64,000 nucleotides of DNA from Amanita rubescens (taxonomy: Eukaryota; Basidiomycota; Agaricomycetes; Agaricales; Amanitaceae). The DNA is taken from contig WION01000045.1 of NCBI GenBank assembly GCA_015039365.1, positions 1 through 64,000 on the forward strand, read 5' to 3'. Each line of letters starts with the position of its first letter. Within the stretch, counting starts at the first letter, position 1. Positions 47,836 through 58,083 of the stretch are shown one piece after another. The notes beneath the pieces were generated by a model. The model did not search any database, was not told the DNA's origin, and saw nothing but the letters and a program-made list of their open reading frames with translations. Both the position numbers and the translations under genes were made by a program.

Positions 47836-49710
47836 TTACTCGTGGCATTCAACTAATTGATTCAACGAAGGCAGTCTGTCAAAGTCAAGCGCCGCGGAGC
47901 AAGGATGTAGCTCCTGCATCTCGAGCCTCCGTGGCTGTGGGCATATCAACGTGTGATTGGGTGGGTGGATGAATACGAAACGACATTTGTCCATAGATGG
48001 AGGCCCATAACATTTACGGATAAAGTCAATGAGCCCGGGCTTAATGTCGTGAACGCTGCCGACCGAGAACTGAAAGATGTATAAAAGATCATTTGTAAGG
48101 ATAAAAGAATTGAGTGCCACTTGGTTGGTCAATTCTGGCAGGTAGAGGACATTTGATTCAATGGAGGATGGCCCGTCGTCCGTGTATTCTACAATGGGCA
48201 AGTGTTCCGGAATGTTAAGCGACTGTGGCTTTCGCAAAGCCTGTTGACGGGCTGCTTCCAGTGTCGCATTAGGAAGGGAGATGTGGCTTGAATGCCACCG
48301 GGGTTTGTTATTACCCCGGCTCGAGGGAAGTCGCACCATTGGAAGGAGCTCAAGGGTTACGCCGTCTTGAAAGCACCCGTGAGCCGCGGCCTCGAAGAAA
48401 ATACCTGCCGTCACCCTCGAACCAGGAACCTTGGACTCGGAAAAATACTTGTATAAACGGATTTGCTCGCCACGTTCTAGTTTTCGAAAACGGCTTGCAA
48501 GTCTCGACTTGATAATTGAAGTGATGGGAGACACAACGGCTCTGCTGTACATATTCCCCCTGTCCTGGCGGCTGATGAGACAAATCTTGTGAGAAACTTC
48601 ATTCATTGCGAGAGAACGGGAGGCTTGAAGCACCCGCTGGAGTTCATCTATCGTAAGAGCCGTTATGGCTTCCTGAAGGTCCTGTCTGTATTGCTTTATC
48701 CGATCATGAGAGCGTGAGTAATCGATACATAGTCGAGGGGTTGGGCCAAGTTCATTAAATGCGCAATTGACGTTCTCATAGAGTTTTGTGTCAGATGACA
48801 ACATTGATGTACTGGATGTTATCTTGAGCTCTGATTTTATACACGGTAAAGAGTACAACTCACGCTCGGAGCATTTCTTTAAGCTTCCATGGGTTCATGA
48901 TAACAATGACGGTACGAACGGTCTTGTGCAAACGAGACCACCGATCTCGGCTCGGAGAGGTGGAATATATCAAAAAGTGGCGTGTGCCCTGCATGACAAG
49001 GTCCTCCAGAACCCCACCCTTGGCATAATCTGAATCCACCAGGGTCCAGACGAAAAATTCAAAATCATGAAACTCCTCAGGAACTCGATAGACGCCTTCT
49101 TCTACGAACAGATAACGTCTTTTGTGGTAGTACCATATGACTGGCTTCCTTTCGGCGAGGCGTCGACGTAAAGCATAGAATATCCAGACACTTTTCCCTA
49201 CATTTATGATGCATAAGTCAGGACGATCCGTGAGATAAAGGGACATCAGGTCTCACCGATTCCTGGCTGGCCTGTAATGACGACAGCTGGTGCCAGATAG
49301 GGGTATGAAGGCATTCGGTAACGATCCTCGAGGGCGTTGTATATCCGTATGTATTCGGCACGTATCCAAATCCTTGGGAACTCGAAACCCTTGATGCCGA
49401 TTTCGAGAGAGTAGCAACCCTCAATAATATCATCGTCATCGTCATCGTCTTCCTCACTCACATCCATGTCCATGTGTTCATCTCCACCTTGACGTTCGGC
49501 GTTTCCAAGCTCAGTTCCTTCCACGGGCATACTAGGCGGTTGTGCGTCGCGCCACTTTGGCTCCTCATTTGCCATGCTCTTCCCCCAAAACATTGCATGG
49601 AATTGAGCGGGTCGTGACTTAGAAGAGGCCTTGAACGGCTCCCACTCTGTTGGGGGGGAGCCGACGACGGAGGCTAACGATGGTCCATTTTCCTGTAGTA
49701 GCAGAGACAT
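47836..49710 (-). CDS. P-loop NTPase plus nuclease-like protein (Crinkler/RHS-type), copy 2
   Basis: Paralogue of the gene at 41756-43604 with the same three-exon plan (49710-49257, 49197-48864, 48811-47836), 587 residues. The P-loop is GQPGIGKS, again split by the first intron. Nuclease-domain landmarks are TAGIFFEAAAHG, NQVALNSFIL and YIFQFSVGSVHDIKPGL. Copy 2 has Asn in place of the Asp of copy 1 in ALDSF, a position that could be catalytic in the REase fold; this may impair nuclease activity. The acidic stretch is longer (EEDDDDDDDIIEG). The C terminus differs (FDRLPSLNQLVECHE). Intact frame and high similarity to copy 1 indicate a recent duplication. Confidence 0.75.
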
Positions 49711-49742
49711 GATAAATCATAATGCGAATCAAATTCGGAGTT

Positions 49743-49887
49743 ACAACAAGTTAGGTTCTACCTTTGTCAGCTTTACCTCTTTCTGAGAGCCTTGTGCGAC
49801 AGCGGGTTCATGGATGGTTCGTTGTGAAAAATCAACTTACTGTCAACCGCAATGGCAAGTGATCATCGATCATGACGCACCTTCTTC
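49743..49887. mobile_element. Short insertion present in only one arm, with a relative at 53650
   Basis: Copy 1 of the arm reads continuously from the aactccgaatttg side into ctgcgggcagaataac (reverse sense). Copy 2 has about 145 extra bases between these points. The extra sequence contains gccttgtgcgacagcggg and gttcgttgtgaaaaatcaac, which recur at about 53690-53733. An insertion plus a dispersed relative suggests a small non-autonomous element, but I see no clear terminal inverted repeats or target duplication. Confidence 0.4.
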
Positions 49888-50578
49888 TGCGGGCAGAATA
49901 ACAATCAAGGTGAACTAACCAAGGTAAGGCTCAGGTCGATCTAATCCACGAATTCTACGTTGACGCGAGCGCGTTTATCCACAGAATATGCCCCCTCCGC
50001 CTTTTGCACTCCCTTCCGGCCGTCTACTGTTGCCTAAGATGTAGCAAGGGGATGAACCTAGCGGAGCAAAAGAACTGGTGGTAGCGAGAATGGGAGAATG
50101 GTACCCAAAAGGCGTTGGTGTTGGAAGGACTGGGAGCAGTTTGCAATCCAAATCCAAACCCGCGCCGTTGACATGGTTCCCATCCGACTCAATGAGTCCG
50201 CTGTTCTTGGCAAACGAGCCCAAAGTGGTACCTGAAGCGTAAGCCTATGCAGCCTGCCGCCTGAATATGATAATGACACCATTAAAGATTGCGCTGCCAC
50301 TGTCAGGATGTAGCATATGCACGGTCACGATGGACTTCGTGCGCATTGAATGCGCATACACTTCACTTTCACCTCGATTTGCAACTGAGAGCTTTTATTT
50401 AGTGTGTTAAGCTTGGAGTTGTTTTTCTGGCCGAAGACACTGAACGAGAGGCCTTCTACAGTAGAACAAATGCCTAAATTGCATACTAAAAATATAACAA
50501 TGAAGGATAAAAACAGAGTGATCATAATAATACATTTTCCGAGGCGGTCTGACAACTGTACCGGTTTTTGTTTGCCTC

Positions 50579-52380
50579 TCAGTTTATGATAGGCTTGAAC
50601 AACATTTCTATCAGCTGAGAGAGGCGAATTAGCAGACAAAAAAAAAGACAAATCCCGAGTCCAGCTCACCCAGCGGTCTAAATCGCCCTCCTTTTCCCTG
50701 AATGCAGAGAACCTCTCGTCCAGCTGGTCTGGAATCAGTTTAGTAAGTAGGTAGGTAGGTATCGACATGTCTGGCCCGTGCAAAGCTGCAAGGGCAGGTT
50801 GGGGCTTACCTGAAGTCACGAACACCATGTCTTCGATGTCCTTGTTATTCCCGACGCCTTTGAGGAACGTGGCTGCTGCCTTTCCCGTCCCAATCCGGCC
50901 AATCATGAACTTGACACCTACGAGATCACGAGCAGACGGTCCATAGATATCAGAGTGGAAATGGAAGGGTGGATGTACTCACTCTCACGAGGGTACCCGG
51001 CCTGTTCCAGCTTGACACCCCATTCCTTGATGGCTTCAACGAACGCATTGTCCTTCTCCCGCGACGGCATGCCGTCAGTGATGACAGAGATGAGGAGCGG
51101 CCTCGCCAGGGTCTGTGGTTGCAACTTGCTGTAGACCAGCGGCTCGAGGAACTTGGACTTGAGTAGGTGCCAATCGCGGTGTCGCCATTGCGCTGCCAGG
51201 ACATGTTTTCCATAATGTTCCCAATCTCCAGGAGACTGAGTTTGTCCGAGTTATCCACATCCTGGTTGATGAACCGCAGCGCAATGCCGTCGCCCTCAGG
51301 GAGGATGCGCGTGATTCTTTTGACCAGCTGAACCTGGGCATCCCAACGACAGTCGCGCTTCATCGAGGAACTGTTGTCTACAGAGTATCATGAGTTAGAA
51401 CTGAACCAAGCACAGGTTGAGGGACATACCGCAGTAGATGACTTGCTGGTGCAAGGTTACCTTGATCACCTTTGGAAGTAGGTTTGGCTGTCCGAGCGGC
51501 ATGGTCGGATCATTCTTCAGCTCAGTAGCTTTCTTTGCGAGGTCCTGTATGAAGTTGGGATTGCCCTTGAAGAAACGCTCCAGTGGCGAATTCTTGACGA
51601 AGTTGTCGATGTTTTCAAGGAACTCCACCTTGTTCGGCGTCCCGCCATCGTTGACCTTCTACATGGCTCAATCAGCAAAACCCAATGAAGATGACGCTGA
51701 GGGAAGGTAGGAGGCGTGAGACAGCATGCACGTCCACCATTCAACTTACCTCGTCGATATCCTCATTCAGCTTTGGATTCAGCCCAAATAACCGGTCCAT
51801 GATGCCGTCGGCCATCTTGTTGACCCAAGCGACGATGTAGAGCAGGAAAGAATCTACCACGTCGGCCAGCTTCGCGAGTACTGACCGCTCCTTCTCCGGG
51901 TCGAGTGAGAGTGCAACAGCTTCGTCTGCAGCGGCCATCCTCTCCGCGGTCAGGCCATTGTTATTGATGGCTGCCAGACTAGCCCCAGCCTTAATGAGCA
52001 GTCTGGTGGACTCGACGTCCCCCCCTGAGTATGGCGTGCATCAGTGGCGTGTTGTTATCATCAGCTGCGGTGGTGGCATCGACGGAGTCGGCAGGTATCT
52101 TCCTGAGGAGGAGTTGGACGATCCTGGGCCGGTTCCTGGATGTCTCGCGGGTGGTAAGCAGGAGTGCGGTCTCGCCGTCCCTAGAGAGCGCGTCTGCTTT
52201 GGCGCCATTCCTGAGCAGCTGCTCGACCACGTCTGCAAACCCAGCTACTGCAGCGGTGGCTAGAGGCGCACAACCTGTGGCGGGGTCCTGTTCATTGAGA
52301 ATGTTGGGGTTGTTCAGGAGGTAGCGGGTTAGTGTGTTCCCGACAAGCGTCCCCTGCCGTGCATCTTCGTGAATGCCCAT
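50579..52380 (-). CDS. Ankyrin-repeat and von Willebrand factor A domain protein
   Basis: Intracellular protein joining a protein-binding ankyrin region to a metal-binding VWA domain. The start at 52380 (MGIHEDARQGTL) is preferred over an upstream in-frame Met. Residues 1-150 hold about four ankyrin repeats (GCAPLATAAVAGFADVVEQL, GETALLLTTRETSRNRPRIV, NTPLMHAILRGG). A helical linker follows (LPKVIKVTLHQQVIYC). The VWA domain begins DNSSSMKRD, a DxSxS MIDAS motif, followed by LISVITDGMPS, which supplies the later Asp. Several introns of ordinary size join in frame. The last two exons give DQLDERFSAFREKEGDLDRW and LIEMLFKPIIN. The role is unknown; similar proteins are frequent in agaricomycetes. 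Confidence 0.8.
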
Positions 52381-52447
52381 GGTGCGCGCAAACAGGTGAA
52401 TGGGGGAGGGGGTTATTAAGGTTAAATACAATTAATACAAACTCAGT

Positions 52448-52471
52448 AACGAGTCCTTTTTAGGACTCGTT
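52448..52471. repeat. Perfect 10-base-pair hairpin
   Basis: Two perfect ten-base arms (aacgagtcct and aggactcgtt) flank a four-base tttt loop. It lies about 70 bases upstream of the ankyrin-VWA start codon, so it may fall in the leader or core promoter of that gene. Function unknown. Confidence 0.6.
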
Positions 52472-52880
52472 CTTCAGCCCGTCATTCGGTAAAAAATTTC
52501 GCCATTGTAAGTGGCATGGAACTTGTCTTCGGTTGCACCAAGACCCAGGCTGTTGGCATACACGGCTTTGCTCTTGATGGTTTGGTTGTATGGCATCACA
52601 GTTTGATATAGCTGTTGGGAGATGTGGAGGTCAGAATTACATAAAAGAATTGCGACAATAGGCGGGCAACATACTGTGGAGGCTGATAATGGTATGGTCT
52701 AAACGATTGTCGATGAAGTTAAGCAAGTTAGTGTTCTCACGCTCATCTGGGCGCTAAATTTATCTGACCACTTCCCTGCTTCGATTCGCCACTCGTTTAT
52801 GATATTACATTGCTACCTATTACATTTCAGAAACGTACGAGACGGTGGAGAAAGTGATATAAATGCACACACGACTAAGT

Positions 52881-53411
52881 TCATAGAGATTGCGATTGTT
52901 GAACTACTGCTATGAGGCATTGTTCCTTTACCCTCGTCTTGCCATCAACATCATACGAAAAGACCGTGCCTTGGGGCCCAAATATCCTCTTCAAATTGCC
53001 ATCAATGCCCAATATTTCCTTCAAACGCGTGAACTGTGGTGGTACTATCACCGCCATGATCTCTTCGAAATCGTATACTCTGATACGGGTATCAACGTAG
53101 CAGCACAAAAACATGCGAGTGAGGCCAGAGTCCTCCTCTAGTCTAACCAGATAAATGGGCATTGATATCTCGGATTCGACATATTGCAGGAGTTGTTTGA
53201 AGGACGGAATCCCTTCAATATTGTGCTGACGTTGATACCTCTCGAGAGCATCCGCAACTTCATATCCAATTGCTACAATTGAAAATCCACCCATGACAAT
53301 GTCTGGTATAGAGTCGTCAAGAAAGCCCTTTAGTAATTGAAATGTTGCTATGCCTGAGTTAGGGGGCGCAATATTGTGACAGTCAAGGTTTGAAATGATT
53401 TGTGTGGTCAT
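52881..53411 (-). CDS. Orphan single-exon protein
   Basis: A clean 176-codon frame from ATG 53411 (MTTQIISNLDCHNIAPPNSG) to a stop at 52881. No introns, signal peptide or membrane helix. Some structure is visible: a mixed N terminus, SIVAIGYEVADALERYQRQH (helical) and a beta-rich C-terminal half with RIRVYDFEEIMAVIV, IFGPQGTVFSYDVDGKTR and CLIAVVQQ. I do not recognise the family. Length without stops and a sensible composition support coding. Confidence 0.6.
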   Translation of the reverse strand: MTTQIISNLDCHNIAPPNSGIATFQLLKGFLDDSIPDIVMGGFSIVAIGYEVADALERYQRQHNIEGIPSFKQLLQYVESEISMPIYLVRLEEDSGLTRMFLCCYVDTRIRVYDFEEIMAVIVPPQFTRLKEILGIDGNLKRIFGPQGTVFSYDVDGKTRVKEQCLIAVVQQSQSL

Positions 53412-54701
53412 CTTTGCTGTGGTTTATGTGTTACGATTTGATACAAACTCACCAACACAATAAATTGGTAGCTCGAACAAACGAGTTGTTAGAATCACTT
53501 TCACTCACCACGTCTTCGATACATAATCGTTTACATAGATTTCATAACATACAGTAGAACGGCCAAACGCATGAAATGGAGAAATCTGTGGAAATGAGTC
53601 GCGGAAAGAAGAAAACAATATTACCTTGGGCGCGAACCTTGTTCCAGTAGATAGGCGCTATAGTACTAAGTCCTACCTTTGTCATGATCAGCCTTGTGCG
53701 ACAGCGGGGTTCGTTGTGAAAAATCAACTTACTGTCAGCCGCCGCAATAGTTGCGGGTGCTGGTTGCGTCGATGAACTGCGCAAAGGCAGTATTATGAGC
53801 ACTATCAAACAACAGAACTTGGCTACTGTCGACGACTCGACGCCATAAGTTATTGTCTTCGTTGATGGTAGGACTGGTATGTGGGGCCCCAAGCTCGACA
53901 CCACTCCGAAAAACTCACTCTCTGCCTTTCCAAACACACCAGACGGGAATATCGGTATTCTGTCCTTCCGAATATTCTAGGAATTGGAAATATCCAGCGT
54001 TCTACAAGTCTATGTTAACCCTCATCACAACAGTCGACCTGTTCATGGTCCTGGCCGAAAGAAGATCAGGGAAGGCACATGACAGATATTGTTCAGTCGC
54101 GCATGGCTGAACCTAGTCGTGTTACACAGTAGAAATAAAAAATACATTGTTTTTGTTCAATGTCGATGTGCACAGGCAATCTAGTTGTACTAATAGAATT
54201 CTTGAATTCAATCAGCCGATACGGGAAAAAACCACAGCACCCAGGATTCCCGCGTGGTCCCCCACCGTGGTACTAACTAGGCGGCACTCTGGTTGACTGC
54301 GCAGATCGGACGGGATGCGGTGCTTTCAGAGTCCTATGGCCGTGGATACCTGCAGTTTGTTCTAAATTCCTCAAAAGCTCATTCACGAGCTGATGTACAG
54401 TGTATGCTGCCGTTTACTATGAGCGTGACACGTACACTGTAATTGCGGTCGATTTACAGCTAAATCCAGAACGATGTAAACCGACCTCCAAGCTCTGTCA
54501 CGTTCCGCTTTGGAGTTAACAAGGATTGAATATTGAATATTGAACCGCGATTCAATAAGTGAACGAATGACAAGTCTTCTATCTGCCGGGATATTATGTT
54601 CGGAACAAAGCAGTCCCTGCTGGGGGATAGTGGACGGGCGTTGGTGTCGTAAGGCTAAGTATGTTAACGTTCTTTCATTTCTACACTAATAATCGACATA
54701 A
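53412..54701. other. Repeat-rich interval with coding remnants
   Basis: Holds a relative of the short insertion at 49743 (about 53650-53750). Nearby coding-like pieces are on the minus strand, such as NEDNNLWRRVVDSSQVLLFD and AHNTAFAQFIDATSTR at about 53760-53900, without start or continuation. A short stretch near 54053 (cggtcgacctg) recurs near 54893, so the interval was partly duplicated locally. No intact gene is supported. Confidence 0.35.
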
Positions 54702-55067
54702 TTGAAACAGGGGCACCGACTCAACAAGGCCCTTGACTCAGTCTCTGACCCAAATCCCTACGATGATTCTCCTCTTAGTACCAGCACGAGCGCGCCCCAT
54801 TCGCCGATCGTCTTTCCAGGGGTCGCAGGTAAAGACTTGGACAGACTCGGACATCCGACGTATGGCATATCGTCCAGGGAGATTTCACAACGGTCGACCT
54901 GCTCATTGCCCTGGCCGAAATATGAGGGAAGGCATGACTCAGTGTGGTCCTTAGAGTCAAACGCCTTGAACTGGTTATTGGATAGGGCAAACGGATTTAG
55001 CAAGGTCGATAAGAGGCACTGCTCCGGAGACAGTCATTCTGATCTATGTAAAATACACGATGGTTGA
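54702..55067 (+). CDS. Doubtful hypothetical ORF
   Basis: A frame of about 120 codons reading HRLNKALDSVSDPNPYDDSP, STSAPHSPIVFPGVAG and SKVDKRHCSGDSHSDLC. The first codon is not ATG and no upstream exon was found. The Ser/Pro-rich composition could be real or chance. Part of it is related to sequence near 54053. Confidence 0.25.
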   Translation: MKQGHRLNKALDSVSDPNPYDDSPLSTSTSAPHSPIVFPGVAGKDLDRLGHPTYGISSREISQRSTCSLPWPKYEGRHDSVWSLESNALNWLLDRANGFSKVDKRHCSGDSHSDLCKIHDG

Positions 55068-55129
55068 TGCATATGTCTATCTATCTATATATTATACTAT
55101 CTGACAAGTGGGCAACACCGAGGTTGAAT

Positions 55130-57377
55130 CTATTCCATACTTTCTTTCGCTTCGCGCGCCTCCGCACTTTCTCGCCATGACTTACCCTTCCAATACGTAA
55201 GTAGCATGAGCAGCCCGCTAATGAGTATCAAAAATGCCCATAGCGTCATCATCCACCCTAAAATTCATAGTTAACGCAATGCACGATATGCCTAACAACA
55301 GAACAGACCATCTCCTAGGGCATCTTGGAGCGGCACCGCGACCTCCGTAGCCACAAATGCGAATAAACCTCTGAACGCACTATTCGTCGCTACAGCTGTA
55401 GATGAGCGACCCATGTTTGAATCCACGATGTAGGCTAGAGCACTGGTATATGGCCAGCTAGAACAATAGTCAGTTAACATCACTAGGCTAAAGCTCAAAG
55501 CTGCATACATGAAGAAAAAGCCGTTGAAGAAAAAGATGACGCAGACAACAGAAATGTGCACTTTTTCCTGCCAAAGCCACCCCAGCGCGGCGATGAAGGG
55601 TGGCGCTGCGACAACGCCCAATATCGTACTCCTAAGCCGCATCTATCGCAAAAGCGGAAGGGTAAATTAGCAAAGACTGCTATGGACAATGCAAGACGTT
55701 ACCTCTGGATAGGCAACACCTCCGTTAGCCTCTTTCAACTTCGCCAAGTTGTAGTCCGACCAGCGTCCGCTGATAAGACTACCAAATGTGCACCCTTGAA
55801 CACACAAACGCAATGCAATAAGACAAAGTCACAAAGAACAAGGATGGTCCGGGGAAGCCGTGTGGCGCAAAAAGGGGAAGGGGCCTATTTACCTATTCCA
55901 AATGCCAACGTCACAAGTCCGATTTTAAGCGGATCGTACCCGTAATTGTATCCTAAAGTGCGTGCAGCCGTATATGACACCATGTAATTAAATGCGAACG
56001 ACAGTCCTAGTAAGTCATAGCTTTAACATTCATTGCATATTCAACATGAACGAGAGGATTTACCTGACGCGAAGAGGATTACCACATTGTTCAGACGACG
56101 AAGACCAAACCAGATAGGTACAAGGGGGTTAAAATCCCTTAGCGTTAGATCAACTTGTTTCAGATCCAGTTCAGTGTTACGTCGAGATTCCTCTTCCAGA
56201 TCCTTTTCTCCCTTCTCTGGGTCAACAATTGTCATTTCCCCAGGACTTCTTGTGCCAGTCGTCGAGGATGGTGATGGCAGATGCTTCAAATGCGCCTTTA
56301 GAGCTTTTTGGTAGAAGAGGCTGCGCTCCCTGCGATACGTGTCCTGGAAGAGCAGAAACGAGAGGCAGCTGATACCCGCAATGATAGTCAGGAACCAGAA
56401 TATAGCACGCCAGCCAAAGCCCGTTGTTAATGCGCCGCCAAGGATGGGACCGAGCGCCTAAATCTTGGGGTGAATATTCAAAGGCGAATTATATTCGCGT
56501 TATATTGCCACTTACAGGTCCAAGAAGGGGCGCAATGTAGAATATTCCCACCTTGGACGACTCAGTGAGACTTCTCGTGAATTAATATAACAGGTCCCAG
56601 CACGTTACCTTGGTCCCTCGCTCTTTTGGTTCAAATATATCTGCCAACGTTGACGCACCAATGGCCATGATAGCACTTGAGCTGAAGGAACATCGAACAT
56701 CACTTAAATCATCTTACAGCCGAAAAGTTGTGCTTACCCTGTGGCTTGGAGACATCGGAAACCTATCACACTGCGCTATTATCAGTGCATGCCTCCAAAG
56801 CGATGAACGTAATCACAAACCAGTTCATATTAGGGCTCAGTGCTACAGCCACGGACGATAGTGCGAACAAGGCCAAAGAGACCAGATATACTACCTACAG
56901 AGGAAGATGTTATTGTTAATTTCAAATAACCAGATTTATCTCGCTACGGCTCACTTTTCTACCCTTCACCTCGCTGATGGCGGTCCACGCCAAGGGCATT
57001 GCACCCTGGAGCAGAATGAAAAGCGAAATGCTCAAGCTAAACTGTTCGTTCGTCGCCCCTATGCTGGCTTGCATTTCTTCCACAGCAGCTGTTTGAAGAG
57101 TCAATCGCGTAAACCTTGAAGATCGACAATCAGATACTGACGATTCTGAATATTTCCTGCGACTCCTGCAATCATGGCTGCTGAAGATATCAGCGCTAAT
57201 GTAAAATTCTGAAAGTAAGGCGCATGATTGGTATCGCTTTTAATGTGAATCAAGCAGACAACATACCTTTCGAAACGGTGTCCATTTCCTCGGGTCATTC
57301 TCTACTGGTACATGTTCAATGTCATAAATTTGAGGAGAGTCATGCGACTTTGGGGTATCAGCGATCGATTTAGGCAT
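55130..57377 (-). CDS. Major facilitator superfamily transporter, drug:H+ antiporter type (DHA1)
   Basis: Plasma-membrane multidrug or metabolite exporter. ATG at 57377 gives MPKSIADTPKSHDSPQIYDI; an in-frame upstream extension begins with GTG only. Numerous short introns. In order: LALISSAAMIAGVAGNIQN (TM1), SISLFILLQGAMPLAWTAIS followed by EVKGRK (the MFS loop 2-3 motif), an alternate stretch with LADIFEPKERGTKV and FYIAPLLGP-ALGPILGGALTT (DHA1 motif C region). A long charged central loop follows (STTGTRSPGEMTIVDPEKGE). The second half has NYMVSYTAARTLGYNYGYDP, GCTFGSLISGRWSDYN and WMMTLWAFLILISGLLMLL. It is close to Qdr/Aqr-like exporters in pattern. No disabling changes were noticed, though not every exon boundary was tested. 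Confidence 0.86.
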
Positions 57378-58083
57378 TTTCAGAGGGAATCGGGTTACCC
57401 ACTCGGGCACGCTAAGATTTTGAATTGACACGGATGTTATTTAAATAGAAGAAAAAAAGACGGCTTGACAATCGTAAACAACGGTAATTCATGGTCCGGC
57501 GAAAGTGACCCCATGGCTTTTCATCGTTATCAGAACCACTGGCATCCGGTGCATCCCGGCGGAAAGTTGGTGTCTGTCATGAAAGCGATAGCCGGCAGCG
57601 ATTCGGCATTACGGCATTTGACATATCAATGTTTCAATTATCGCGATCATGGCGGGTCATAACCGATCTTCAACTCGAAAGGTCCATTTGTCAGACGTTG
57701 GATGAATCATAAGCAATAGATGAACTGGGTATTCATAGCCTGCAGCTGCACGTTTCCTGACAAGCAATGTCCTGCTTCAATTACCTATCGAATATTGGTC
57801 ATTTAGACGGCAAATATTTTGACGATCGACGGTATAACGCTTTTTTGGCGGTTCCTTAATGTGCCGTGGGTACAACCACAAATTTCGGAGATAAAGTCCA
57901 TTCGGCATCTCGGACGTGAGTCATAGTGTCATATGGAATGAAATGCATTGAATTGAACCTTCAAGAGGACACTACTGTAACATGTTATCACCGTCTGAAC
58001 GTGTGGGATCTATTACCACCTTTGAATTCGCTCTGTGCCCTGGGAGGTGCTGGAAAATCGCCATAAGGCCCTATTGCCTTTCA
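57378..58083. other. Intergenic region between the transporter and RRP6
   Basis: A TATA-like atttaaatag lies near 57440 on the transporter side. The remainder shows no convincing ORF, repeat or RNA. It includes the RRP6 3' flank. Confidence 0.35.

Larger units (their letters stand above)
47660..50411 (-). repeat. Right arm of the 2.7 kb inverted repeat
   Basis: Reverse-complement counterpart of 41160-43823, carrying the second NTPase-nuclease gene. It is slightly longer because of an insertion of about 145 bases at 49743-49887 in the gene's upstream region. It also has short in-frame additions in the acidic stretch of the coding region. Confidence 0.8.

Noticed and set aside
57240..57431. 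Longer start for the MFS transporter at 57431
   Set aside because: The codon there is GTG; the first ATG in frame is at 57377 and gives a normal MFS N terminus.
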